NCBI GenBank assembly: GCA_012515825.1
Contig: JAAYXQ010000004.1
Span: forward strand, 1-25,258
DNA length: 25,258 nt
Direction: 5' to 3'
DNA from: Fibrobacter sp.
GTDB lineage: Bacteria; Fibrobacterota; Fibrobacteria; Fibrobacterales; Fibrobacteraceae
Position numbers and translations under genes: made by a program
Part shown: one piece after another, positions 14,156 to 23,043 of the stretch
Position numbering within the stretch: the first letter of the stretch is position 1
Layout: every line of letters starts with the position of its first letter
Notes under the pieces: model-generated
Told to the model about the DNA's origin: nothing
Database searches by the model: none
What the model saw: only the letters and a program-made list of their open reading frames with translations

Positions 14156-17100
14156 TCAGGTCATTTTAGAAGCATCCAAAGATTTCTTTTCAACCAAGCC
14201 AGCAAAGAAGGAATAAGCGGCAGGCACTACAAATAATGACATTAACGTTGCAAAAGTAAGACCACCCACAATCGCTACGCCCATAGAAACACGGCTAGGC
14301 GTTCCTGTCATGATTAAAGGAACAGACCCTAAAATAGTAGAGGAACTTGTCATTAAAATAGGTCTGAAACGGCGTTCCGCAGCCAAACGAGCGGCTTCTA
14401 AACGAGAGCATCCCGTACTCTCTGCAATCTGGTTTGCAAATTCTACAATCAAAATACCATTTTTAGTGACTAATCCTATCAGTAATATTAAAGCAATTTC
14501 ACTAAAGATATTCATTGTAATTCCAACAGCATAAAGAGCAGATAAAGCTCCCACTAAAGCTAAAGGCACTGTGAAAAGAATAATAAACGGAGATCTGAAA
14601 CTTTCAAATTGCCCTGCAAGAACTAAAAACACAAACGCTAACGCAAGTAAAAATGTGAGTAAAAGCCCTGAAGAACTTTCTTCATATTCTTTAGAAGTTC
14701 CAGCTAAATCAGTAGAAACTGTTGGATAATCTTTTAAGATTCTAGAAGCGATGGCACGCATGGCCTCTACTCCTTCTCCCACCGTTTTACCTTGCACAAG
14801 GCCCGCTGAAATGGTCGCTGAACTAAAACGATTATATCGAGGAAGAGAAGGGGCCGCAGCTCTTTCCGTGAGTGTTACAAAATTATCCAGCGAAAGAATT
14901 TCTCCATTATTATTTTTTACAGAAAGAGTGCGTATCAAATCTGGAGAATTTCTGTATTGTAAACCGACCGCTCCAATAATATCATACTGGCGACCATTCA
15001 TATAAAAATCGCCATAGGTCTGATCGCCTAATGCAAGTTCTACAGCAGAAGCAATGTCAGCCACATAGACTCCCGATTCTCTAGCCTTATCTCTTAGTAT
15101 CTCAATATGGAGTTCTGGTTTTGTAAATTTCAAATCCGAGTTCACCACTGAGAAAGTAGGATCCTTTTGAGCTTCTTCTAAAAATACTGGGACTAATTCG
15201 CGTAAGACGTCAATACTTGGCGCTTGTAAAACAAAATCGACTGGCATTCCGCCTCTTTGAGAAGAAAGCCCTTGAGGTTCAATCACCATTAAACGAACAT
15301 CAGGATACTCTTGCCCCATCGCTTGTACTTGCCTTGCAATTTCACTTTGTGAACGTCGTTCTTTAATATTTTCATTTAAAACCACTCGTATCGTGGCACT
15401 ATTGCCATTTGCACCAGCCGTGATTTCTTCATAATCCAAGGTGTCTATACGAGAGGTCATATCATCGACAATCTCTTCTGTAATGGCTCGAGTTTTTGCA
15501 ATACCAAGGCCTTCTGGCAAAGACACACGTGCCATAAAAAAGCCTCTATCTTCTAATGGAGCCATTTCTTGAGGCAAGGCCTTGAAAAAGAATAAAGCTA
15601 AACCAAGTAGAATAATCAGTAATGGGAACATTAAAAAGCGAACTTTAAGAAACGCCCCCAATAGACGAGCATAAATCTGATTTAAGCTAATAAAAAATGG
15701 TTCCGTGATTATAAACAAGCGCCCTTTTTTCTGGTGCCTTAAAAATTTGGAGCAAAGCATGGGAGAGATGGTTAAAGCTATCACTGTGGATATAAAAACA
15801 GTACCAATCATCACCGCTACAAATTCTCGGAAAAGTAATCCTGTGGTTCCACCAAGTGAAAACATCGGAACAAAAACAGACATTAAAACGATAGATGTGG
15901 CAATCACAGCAAAAAAGATTTCATTGGTGCCTGCAACAGCTGCTTGCTTAGGAGCCATTTTATTTTCAATTTTATGATAAATATTTTCAACAATAACAAT
16001 AGCGTCATCAACGACAAGACCAATCGCTAAAACCATGGCAAGTAAAGTCAATACGTTAATCGAAAAATCAAATAGATAAAGAACAAAGAACGAACCTATA
16101 ATTGCTATAGGTATCACAATCATCGGAATAAAAGTAGTTCTCACCTCTCGTAAAAAGGCAAAAATCATAAATATAACGAGAATAAAAGCAATCACAAGAG
16201 TGCCTATAACTTCTTCGATGGAGGCTCGAATATTTTTAGTCGCATCCATACCTCGAATCATCTGTACGTCTTCAGGGAGGTCTCTTTTAATTTCTTCTAG
16301 ACGTTTATAATAAGCATCTGCAATATCAACATGGTTTGAACCAGGTTGTGGAATCAATGCAATGGAGACTATATTTTTTCCGTTTCGTTTCCAACCAGTC
16401 CTTGGATCTTTTGGTTCATAATGAATTTCAGCAATGTCAGCTAAACGAATCACTCCTGATGCGGTTTTCTTCACTGCAATGGCTGAAAAATCAGAAGGCT
16501 TTTGCAAACGGCCTAAAGTACGAATGGAAAGATCTACTACTTCGCCTTCTATTTTGCCTGCTGGCAGCTCCAAATTTTCTTTGGCCAAAGCCGTTGAAAT
16601 ATCTGCAGCAGTCACTTGAAGAGATTGCATTTTAATAGGATCAAGCCATAAACGAACAACAGGGCGTTTTTCACCCCAAATGGCCACTTCTGAAACCCCA
16701 GTAATTGTTTGTAACCTTTCCTTGACTTGGTTTCTTGCTATTTCAGAAATTTCCATCGCATCGCGTTTATCTGAAAGTAAACTGAGCATTAAAATCGGTT
16801 GAGCATCCGCGTCTGATTTTGAAATCGTCGGCGCGTCAGCAGCATCGGGCAAACGTCTTTGAACACGACTCACACGGTCACGAACATCGTTTGCCGCGGT
16901 CTCCATATCAAAGCCCACATCAAATTCCACTTTAATTCTAGAGCGGCCATCTTGGCTTGTAGAAGTGAGTGTTTTAATTCCAGAAGCACTATTAATCGCT
17001 TCTTCTAAAACTTCCGTGACTTCCGCTTCAACAACGGCAGCATTCGCTCCAGAGTAAGACGTGGTCACTGTAATCACAGGAGAATCCACGCTTGGGTATT

Positions 17101-17206
17101 CTCGAATACCTAGATTAGAAAATCCAAAAAAACCAAGTAAAACGACACCAATAGACAATACAGTCATTAATACAGGGCGACGAATCGATACCTGAGCGAG
17201 ACTCAC
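14156..17206 (-). CDS. RND-family efflux transporter (HAE1/AcrB-like)
   Basis: An inner-membrane proton-driven pump subunit that, as a trimer with an adaptor and an outer-membrane channel, exports drugs or other hydrophobic compounds. The 1016 residues have the RND layout of 12 membrane helices in two halves with two large periplasmic loops. The proton-relay Asp pair is in TM4 (GLVVDDAIVIVENI, 396-409; Asp400/Asp401), and the matching TM10 Lys is in LIGLVTKNGILIVEF. The start RRPVLMTVLSIGVVLLGFFGF is typical. It begins with GTG, overlapping the adaptor stop as GTGA (17203-17206), with a G-rich site before it. The TolC-type channel gene is not in the window, and the substrate cannot be read from sequence. 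Confidence 0.95.
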   Translation of the reverse strand: MSLAQVSIRRPVLMTVLSIGVVLLGFFGFSNLGIREYPSVDSPVITVTTSYSGANAAVVEAEVTEVLEEAINSASGIKTLTSTSQDGRSRIKVEFDVGFDMETAANDVRDRVSRVQRRLPDAADAPTISKSDADAQPILMLSLLSDKRDAMEISEIARNQVKERLQTITGVSEVAIWGEKRPVVRLWLDPIKMQSLQVTAADISTALAKENLELPAGKIEGEVVDLSIRTLGRLQKPSDFSAIAVKKTASGVIRLADIAEIHYEPKDPRTGWKRNGKNIVSIALIPQPGSNHVDIADAYYKRLEEIKRDLPEDVQMIRGMDATKNIRASIEEVIGTLVIAFILVIFMIFAFLREVRTTFIPMIVIPIAIIGSFFVLYLFDFSINVLTLLAMVLAIGLVVDDAIVIVENIYHKIENKMAPKQAAVAGTNEIFFAVIATSIVLMSVFVPMFSLGGTTGLLFREFVAVMIGTVFISTVIALTISPMLCSKFLRHQKKGRLFIITEPFFISLNQIYARLLGAFLKVRFLMFPLLIILLGLALFFFKALPQEMAPLEDRGFFMARVSLPEGLGIAKTRAITEEIVDDMTSRIDTLDYEEITAGANGNSATIRVVLNENIKERRSQSEIARQVQAMGQEYPDVRLMVIEPQGLSSQRGGMPVDFVLQAPSIDVLRELVPVFLEEAQKDPTFSVVNSDLKFTKPELHIEILRDKARESGVYVADIASAVELALGDQTYGDFYMNGRQYDIIGAVGLQYRNSPDLIRTLSVKNNNGEILSLDNFVTLTERAAAPSLPRYNRFSSATISAGLVQGKTVGEGVEAMRAIASRILKDYPTVSTDLAGTSKEYEESSSGLLLTFLLALAFVFLVLAGQFESFRSPFIILFTVPLALVGALSALYAVGITMNIFSEIALILLIGLVTKNGILIVEFANQIAESTGCSRLEAARLAAERRFRPILMTSSSTILGSVPLIMTGTPSRVSMGVAIVGGLTFATLMSLFVVPAAYSFFAGLVEKKSLDASKMT

Positions 17207-18288
17207 TTTTCCACCCCATAATTCAACTTTCTACGCCATTCTTTAATCTGAATAGAAATGCCTTCACGTACAGACATCATGCCAGAAACAATAATTGTAT
17301 CGCCTTTATTTAAGCCGTCTAAAACACTAATTGAAATAGGTGTTCTTAGCCCAGTAGTTACATAGCGTTTGACCGCTTTTCCTGCTTCAGCCACAAAAAG
17401 ATATGGGCCTTTATCATCTAGAGTAAAAGCTTCTGCAGGGACATGAATCACCTCTTTTTCCGAGCCAGCTTCTATTGGAACAGTCACTTCTACAAACGAA
17501 CCCGCGATGAACAAATTATCCTTATTATTGATTTCTGCTTGAATGATACGACTTCTGTTATTTTGAGAAAGGATTGGTTCTAAAACACGAACAGTCGCTT
17601 CGGCAGATATGCCTCGTTCAGAATCGTTTATTTTTACTTTTGTTCCCTTAGACACACTTGTTGCATACCGCTGTGGCAAAGAAAAAGAAACTTTCAACTT
17701 TTGAACATTAGCTAATGTGGCAATACTTGTTCCAGTTGTAACCCATTCCCCTGCAGAGACTTTCAAAATTCCTAAAGTACCAGAAAAAGGAGCGATGACT
17801 TCCGTCTTTCTAATTTGAGCTAAAATTAAAGCCACAGAAGCTTCTGCAGAAGCACGAGCCGCCACTACCGTTTCTAATTCAGCCTGAGTAGCGCTCTGTT
17901 TTTCAAATAATGTCTTCGTACGTGTTTCTTTTTGTTTTGCAAGTTCTAAAGAAGCATTTGCCTGTTTTAGTTGAGCCTGTAATTCAGCATCATTGATTTT
18001 AGCAATCAAAGATCCTTTTTTTACATAAGCTCCATCTTTAACTTTCAATGCCACTAATTTCCCTGCCATTTCTGTTTTTAATTCTACTTCATCATAAGCA
18101 GATAAGTTGCCAGCCAGTTTTGAGGAGGAGATGGTTTGTCCTGGTTCAGCTAAATAGCCCTCTACACTAATCATTCGAGCTTGTGAGCGTCCTTTTCTAG
18201 AACCCTTTTTCGATGAATCCACCTTTTCTTCAGAGGCACAAGCTACCAGTAAAAAAATACCTAAAGTAATAATCCAATTTTTTTTCAT
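17203..18288 (-). CDS. RND efflux periplasmic adaptor, lipoprotein
   Basis: The membrane-fusion partner of the RND pump encoded just downstream, bridging it to an outer-membrane channel. The 361-residue protein has a lipobox LVAC with Cys17 as lipid anchor, then a basic Lys/Ser/Arg segment. A lipoyl-like half-motif follows (GKLVALKVKDGAYVKKGSLIAKI), then a helical hairpin (~105-160, KQANASLELAKQKETRTKTLFEKQ), the second lipoyl half (VIAPFSGTLGILKVSAGEWV) and beta-barrel domains. AGGT lies about six bases before the ATG. It starts 44 bases after polA on the same strand and overlaps the pump gene by four bases, so the pair is surely cotranscribed, perhaps with polA. Confidence 0.94.
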   Translation of the reverse strand: MKKNWIITLGIFLLVACASEEKVDSSKKGSRKGRSQARMISVEGYLAEPGQTISSSKLAGNLSAYDEVELKTEMAGKLVALKVKDGAYVKKGSLIAKINDAELQAQLKQANASLELAKQKETRTKTLFEKQSATQAELETVVAARASAEASVALILAQIRKTEVIAPFSGTLGILKVSAGEWVTTGTSIATLANVQKLKVSFSLPQRYATSVSKGTKVKINDSERGISAEATVRVLEPILSQNNRSRIIQAEINNKDNLFIAGSFVEVTVPIEAGSEKEVIHVPAEAFTLDDKGPYLFVAEAGKAVKRYVTTGLRTPISISVLDGLNKGDTIIVSGMMSVREGISIQIKEWRRKLNYGVEK

Positions 18289-18332
18289 ATCAACCTAAAC
18301 TACAAAATCTCTATTTATTAAAACAACAATAA

Positions 18333-21086
18333 TTAATGTGCTGATAACCAATTAGAACCAAAACCAACCGATGCAATGAGAGGTACTGAAAGCTTCATTG
18401 CAGACTCCATTTCTTCTTTCACCATCATAGATAATGCTTCTACTTCTGATTTTGGACACTCAAAGACTAATTCATCGTGTACTTGTAAGACCATTTTCAA
18501 AGGAAGTTTTTCTTTCTCTATTCGTTCAGCAATACGAATCATGGCGATTTTAATCAAATCTGCGGCACTTCCTTGAACTGGAGTATTTACAGCCATTCGT
18601 TCTGCCATCTGACACTCCGTTCGATCATGAGAATCGATTCCAGGAATATACCTGCGACGCCCTGTTAGCGTTTCTACATAGCCTTTTTCATGTGCAAATG
18701 CGACTGTTTGATCGATGAAGCTTTGGACTCCTTGGTATAAGGCAAAATAATCATCAATAAATTCTTTCGCTCTAGTTCTTGAAATTTTCAAATCTCGAGC
18801 AAGCCTAAAAGCTGTCATCCCATAAAGAACACCAAAATTCACAATTTTTGCATCTCGACGATGATCTGACGTAACTTCAGCTAAAGGGACATTAAAAATA
18901 GCGGCAGCGGTTTGTGTATGAATATCTGCGCCATGATTATAAGCAGCTATTAATTTTTCATCTCCACTTAAATGGGCAAGCATTCGAAGTTCTATTTGGG
19001 AGTAATCCACAGCAAGAATCACATCCTCTTTTTTTGCTGGAACAAAAGCCGCTCTAATTTTTTTCCCTGCTTCTGTACGTATAGGAATATTCTGTAAATT
19101 AGGCTCACGGCTTGAAAGGCGACCAGTCGCTGTACCCCACTGAATAAAGCTCGTGTGAATACGCTTAGTTTCTGGGTTCACAAGTTCTGGTAAAACCGAG
19201 AGATAAGTACTTTGCAGTTTCTTAATTTCTCGATATTCCATGATCGCAAAAACAATAGGATGCGGGGCTACTACACTTAGTTCTTCTAAAACCACGCTAT
19301 CTGTACTACGCCCTGTTTGAGTTTTTTTAATCACAGGAAGCCCTAAGTGATCAAATAATATCTCCGAAAGCTGTTTTGGAGAGGCAATATTAAACTCAAC
19401 GCCTTCAGCAAGAGCATAGATTTCTTTTTCAAGATCTAAAATTCGCAATTCCATTTCTGCAGATTGTCTTTTTAATTCTTCACTATCCACAGAAACACCC
19501 TTTTCTTCCATTTCAAAAAGGACTTTTAAACAAGGCATTTCTAATTCTAAAAAGAACTTTTCATAGTCTCGTTCTTGAATTAAGGGTAATAATTTATTCC
19601 ACAAGCGTAAGGTATAAACCGCATCTTCTGCGCCGTAAGTATAAGCCTGATTTACAGGCACCCGATTAAACGTAATCTGATTCTTGCCTCTTCCAATAAG
19701 ATTTTCAATTGGAATCATTTCATGATGTAAATGGCGACGCACTTGTTCATCAAGGCCAAGCCCCATATCACCTGGGGATAACATCCAAGCAGCAATTAAA
19801 GAATCGAGAATTTTTACATTTAAATGAATGCCAAAACTTCTTTTTAAAACATGTAGATCAAATTTTGCATTGTGAAACACCCATTGTATTTGAGGATTAT
19901 TCCATAAAGACAAAAACCAATCTGACACCAATTTTTTATCAAAATTATTTAACTCTAATCCAAGTTCATCCGTATGCGCAAGAGGAATGTAATAGCCTTT
20001 CGCTTCATCACAAGAAAGACATAATCCCACTAAATTTGTAGTTATTGGAGATAAGGAATCCGTTTCTGTATCTACTGCAATTATTTTTTTGGATTCAAAT
20101 TCCAGTTTCATGGATTCCCATTTTTCAATCGAATCCACAAGAACATAATCAGGTTCTTTTTCTTCTATAAGAGATTCCTGATGACTAGAAGCCTTTTGAC
20201 TCGAACGATCCGAAATAGGTTTTAATAAACGAAGCAAACTATTGATTTCATTTTTTTGAAAAATCTCAGTTAAAGCATTCACGTTTACACCAGTATATTC
20301 TAACTGTTCTAAAGTGCCAGAAAAACCACGAGTACTTTGTAACGTCACTAGTTCACGAGAAAGAAATGCTTTTTCTTTATTTTCTCTTAAGTTTTCATGC
20401 AATCCTTTTTTTGTAATCTTATCGAGATTCAAATATAAGTTATCGATATTATCAAATTCGCTTAACAATTGAGCGGCCGTTTTAGGCCCAATTTTTGGAA
20501 CGCCAGGAATATTATCCGAACTATCGCCCATTAAAGCGAGGTAATCTCGAATTTTTGATGGAGGTACTCCATACTTTTCTAAAACTTGCTCTGGACCAAA
20601 ATCAATACCCTCAGCTCCTTTTTCTAAATGAAATAAATGAATTTTATCATTTACCATTTGAGCCATGTCTTTATCTTTAGTCACAATAAAAATTTGATCA
20701 AAGCCTGCTTTTTCTGCGGCCACAGCGACACTTGCCATGACATCATCTGCTTCAAAACCGGGTTCAGAAAGTAGGGTAATTCCACTTGCAGCAAGTGTTT
20801 CTCCAAGCAATGGCATTTGGGCAACCATTTCTTCTGGCATTGGTCCACGATTCGCTTTATATTCTGGAAATAATTCGTGACGAAATGTCGGTGCACTCAC
20901 ATCGCGAACTATGGCAAAATGCGTTGGCTTATGAGTATCTAAAATTCGAAGGATTGCTCCCCAATAGCCATGCACCATCGAGACATTCAACCCAGCAGAA
21001 TTAATTAATGGTGATTTATAATACGCATAAAACATGCGAAAAGCTAAAGCGTAAGAATCTAATAAGAACAGTCTTTTTTCAGGCAT
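18333..21086 (-). CDS. polA: DNA polymerase I
   Basis: Repair and Okazaki-fragment polymerase with primer removal. All three activities look intact in 917 residues. The 5'-3' nuclease domain (1-~290) has EADD (112-115) and GDSSDNIPG (187-195). The 3'-5' proofreading domain (~315-500) has DTETDS (Asp339, Glu341), NAKFD and the Exo III YGAEDA. The polymerase domain has DYSQIELR (motif A), RRDAKIVNFGVLYG (O helix, with the Phe that discriminates against dideoxynucleotides) and VHDELVFE (motif C, Asp871). Many relatives have lost the proofreading residues; here they are present. No ribosome site is obvious before the ATG. An efflux adaptor gene follows 44 bases downstream. Confidence 0.97.
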   Translation of the reverse strand: MPEKRLFLLDSYALAFRMFYAYYKSPLINSAGLNVSMVHGYWGAILRILDTHKPTHFAIVRDVSAPTFRHELFPEYKANRGPMPEEMVAQMPLLGETLAASGITLLSEPGFEADDVMASVAVAAEKAGFDQIFIVTKDKDMAQMVNDKIHLFHLEKGAEGIDFGPEQVLEKYGVPPSKIRDYLALMGDSSDNIPGVPKIGPKTAAQLLSEFDNIDNLYLNLDKITKKGLHENLRENKEKAFLSRELVTLQSTRGFSGTLEQLEYTGVNVNALTEIFQKNEINSLLRLLKPISDRSSQKASSHQESLIEEKEPDYVLVDSIEKWESMKLEFESKKIIAVDTETDSLSPITTNLVGLCLSCDEAKGYYIPLAHTDELGLELNNFDKKLVSDWFLSLWNNPQIQWVFHNAKFDLHVLKRSFGIHLNVKILDSLIAAWMLSPGDMGLGLDEQVRRHLHHEMIPIENLIGRGKNQITFNRVPVNQAYTYGAEDAVYTLRLWNKLLPLIQERDYEKFFLELEMPCLKVLFEMEEKGVSVDSEELKRQSAEMELRILDLEKEIYALAEGVEFNIASPKQLSEILFDHLGLPVIKKTQTGRSTDSVVLEELSVVAPHPIVFAIMEYREIKKLQSTYLSVLPELVNPETKRIHTSFIQWGTATGRLSSREPNLQNIPIRTEAGKKIRAAFVPAKKEDVILAVDYSQIELRMLAHLSGDEKLIAAYNHGADIHTQTAAAIFNVPLAEVTSDHRRDAKIVNFGVLYGMTAFRLARDLKISRTRAKEFIDDYFALYQGVQSFIDQTVAFAHEKGYVETLTGRRRYIPGIDSHDRTECQMAERMAVNTPVQGSAADLIKIAMIRIAERIEKEKLPLKMVLQVHDELVFECPKSEVEALSMMVKEEMESAMKLSVPLIASVGFGSNWLSAH

Positions 21087-21185
21087 AAAAAGAATGTAGA
21101 AAAATAATCCCTCATGTCATTTTAAAAACGCTTAAAGATTCTCTTCCTCAAGAAATCGCCCAAAAATAAAAAAAAACGTAATATT

Positions 21186-22769
21186 TTATTTGGATGATTC
21201 ACCCATAAAGATACTTGGAAGCGAGTCTATTAGATCTGTAGGCAACATACTAAACGCACCTAATCGCTTTCTTGTCCTTTGCCCTGCTTCTGCATGGACC
21301 CAAGTGCCAAGAATCGCCGCTTCTAAAGTTGACAAACCTTGAGCTAAAAGTGCAAGAATAATCCCAGCTAAAACATCTCCAGAGCCCCCTTTTGCAAGGC
21401 CAGAATTTGCTTTACCTACCAAATAAACTTCCCCTTTTGGCGAAGCAATACAAGTAGGAACGCCTTTTAAAACAAGAGTCACTTTATATTGAGACGCCTT
21501 TTCTTTAACCACCTTTATAACATCTTCCATCTTTGATGGTAAAGCCCCAAAAAGCCGTTCCCATTCACGAACATGTGGTGTTAAAATAGCATCCACATTT
21601 AAGGAGAGAAGTAAATCAGGATTTCCATCTAAAGCATTTAAAGCGTCTGCGTCTAAAATCACTGGAGATGTAAAAGTAGGTAACAATTGTGTTACCACTT
21701 GTTTTACTTCTGGCTTTTGAGAAAGACCAGGCCCAATACAAACCGCCTTTTGGTATTTAAAAAGTGCTTTTATAAAATCCAAATGTTCTTTTAAAAAAGA
21801 GCCTTGTTGATGGTCTTCTAACGCATAAAAAACGGGCTCATTTAACTTTATCGAAAGCGTCTGTAAAATAGAAGAAGGGAGAGCCATTGACAAAAGCCCT
21901 ATACCAGAACGGAGTGCTGCAAGAGCCGCTAAAGAGGGAGCCCCTGTCATTCCAATAGAACCTGAGATGATGAGCCCTGTTCCTTGAGCACGCTTATCTC
22001 CATACTCATTTCGATTGGGCAATAGCTTTAAAAAATCAGAATCTGAAATCCAATAATCCCCAGAAGATATTTCTTTAATTAAAGATTTTTGATACGATAA
22101 AGGAGCGACCGTTACCTTGCCATAAAAAGAAGATAAACTAGAATCAAAAGCTTCTCGGCGCGGGTTCCCAAGGATTATCGTTTCAGTCGCCTTCAAAGGA
22201 ATCGTCGGCGAATCCACAGAAAGAATTGGTATTTCTAAAAAATTTAATTTTTCCACTAGTTTTGCAAACTTCGGGCGTAATTCTCCTACGGCACCAATTC
22301 CCAATAAAGCATCTACCACTAAGCAACCTGAAGAAGAATCCATCTCTAGCGAATCTACATCTTGAATATGGGAGAAAAAACCTCCAGCCTGAATAAAATC
22401 ATGATAAGCAAGGAACGCTTCATTTTTGAATCGTATCGGATCCACTAAGCCATAGACTCTATAAGGCACTTTATTTTTTAGTAATAAACGAGCGGCAACA
22501 AAACCATCGCCACCGTTATTACCTCCGCCAGTAAAGATGAGTACTGGCTTTTGTGCTACCGAAGGATGATTCGTTCTAAAAAGCTGAATCTTTTCATAAA
22601 TAGCCTCACCCGCTTCTTCCATTAAAGTATACCCTTTTCTTATGGAGTCGCCTTTTTCCGATCGATCTAATTCAATCGCTTGCGAAGCACTGATTAATGG
22701 AAGACGTATTTCATCTAATTTAACTTTTTGCTGATTCATATCTATAAATTTAATGAAATCAAGTATCAT
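21186..22769 (-). CDS. nnr: Bifunctional NAD(P)HX epimerase / NAD(P)HX dehydratase
   Basis: A fusion enzyme that repairs hydrated NADH and NADPH: the N-terminal YjeF-type domain epimerises the R form and the C-terminal ribokinase-like domain dehydrates the S form with ADP. In 527 residues the epimerase shows LISASQAIELD and GGGNNGGDG (81-89). The dehydratase shows ISGSIGMTGAPSLAALAALRSG, DADALN, TPHVREWERLFG and GGSGDVLAG with catalytic Asp465. The start is uncertain: an ATG at 22767-22769, or the ATG at 22737-22739 (residue 11), neither with a clear ribosome site; the shorter form fits the family length better. polA follows after 99 bases. Confidence 0.93.
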   Translation of the reverse strand: MILDFIKFIDMNQQKVKLDEIRLPLISASQAIELDRSEKGDSIRKGYTLMEEAGEAIYEKIQLFRTNHPSVAQKPVLIFTGGGNNGGDGFVAARLLLKNKVPYRVYGLVDPIRFKNEAFLAYHDFIQAGGFFSHIQDVDSLEMDSSSGCLVVDALLGIGAVGELRPKFAKLVEKLNFLEIPILSVDSPTIPLKATETIILGNPRREAFDSSLSSFYGKVTVAPLSYQKSLIKEISSGDYWISDSDFLKLLPNRNEYGDKRAQGTGLIISGSIGMTGAPSLAALAALRSGIGLLSMALPSSILQTLSIKLNEPVFYALEDHQQGSFLKEHLDFIKALFKYQKAVCIGPGLSQKPEVKQVVTQLLPTFTSPVILDADALNALDGNPDLLLSLNVDAILTPHVREWERLFGALPSKMEDVIKVVKEKASQYKVTLVLKGVPTCIASPKGEVYLVGKANSGLAKGGSGDVLAGIILALLAQGLSTLEAAILGTWVHAEAGQRTRKRLGAFSMLPTDLIDSLPSIFMGESSK

Positions 22770-22822
22770 CTAGCTAGTTATTAATTCAAAATAAAACTTT
22801 ATTGTACTTACTCCATTAAAGA

Positions 22823-22966
22823 CTAAGCTTCTTTATACAACCTATGAACTGACAGTTGAAGGAAACAATTGATCCACAAACGAGAATTAGATAAATCAAA
22901 CCATGAATCCGAAATGTAACCAACAAATGGATTTGTTTTTATAGACAAAACGGATCCACCCTTTAT
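22823..22966 (-). other. Unexplained intergenic element with a short open frame and inverted repeats
   Basis: Between the gpmI terminator and the Nnr fusion gene lies sequence that looks less AT-monotonous than other gaps. On the minus strand one frame is open for 47 codons, closed by TAG at 22823-22825; from the TTG at 22946-22948 it would give 41 residues containing NPFVGYISDSWFDLSNSR, with no ribosome site. The strand can also fold: AACAAAT/ATTTGTT around 22922-22937, enclosed by a GGATCCG/CGGATTC pairing, plus AACTG/CAGTT around 22847-22857. A structured RNA, a mobile-repeat copy and a gene relic are all possible; I recognise none. Confidence 0.3.
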
Positions 22967-22980
22967 TCATTTTTTCAAAC

Positions 22981-23010
22981 AAAAAAAACACATTACCGAA
23001 GTAATGTGTT
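22981..23010 (-). terminator. Intrinsic terminator of gpmI with a UUCG loop
   Basis: Read on the minus strand, AACACATTAC-TTCG-GTAATGTGTT is a perfect 10-bp stem with the very stable C(UUCG)G tetraloop, followed by six more T residues. It begins 34 bases after the gpmI stop and should end that transcript, so the Nnr fusion gene needs its own promoter downstream of here. Confidence 0.95.
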
Positions 23011-23043
23011 AAAAATTTCATAAATCTATTTTGAAATAAAGAT

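Noticed and set aside
22922..22940. Plus-strand hairpin AACAAAT/ATTTGTT followed by T residues, as a terminator
   Set aside because: The loop is only two bases, the stem is AT-rich and no plus-strand gene precedes it.
22868..22960. Repeated GATCCAC, considered as a direct repeat or attachment site
   Set aside because: Two seven-base copies only, with different flanks; expected by chance.
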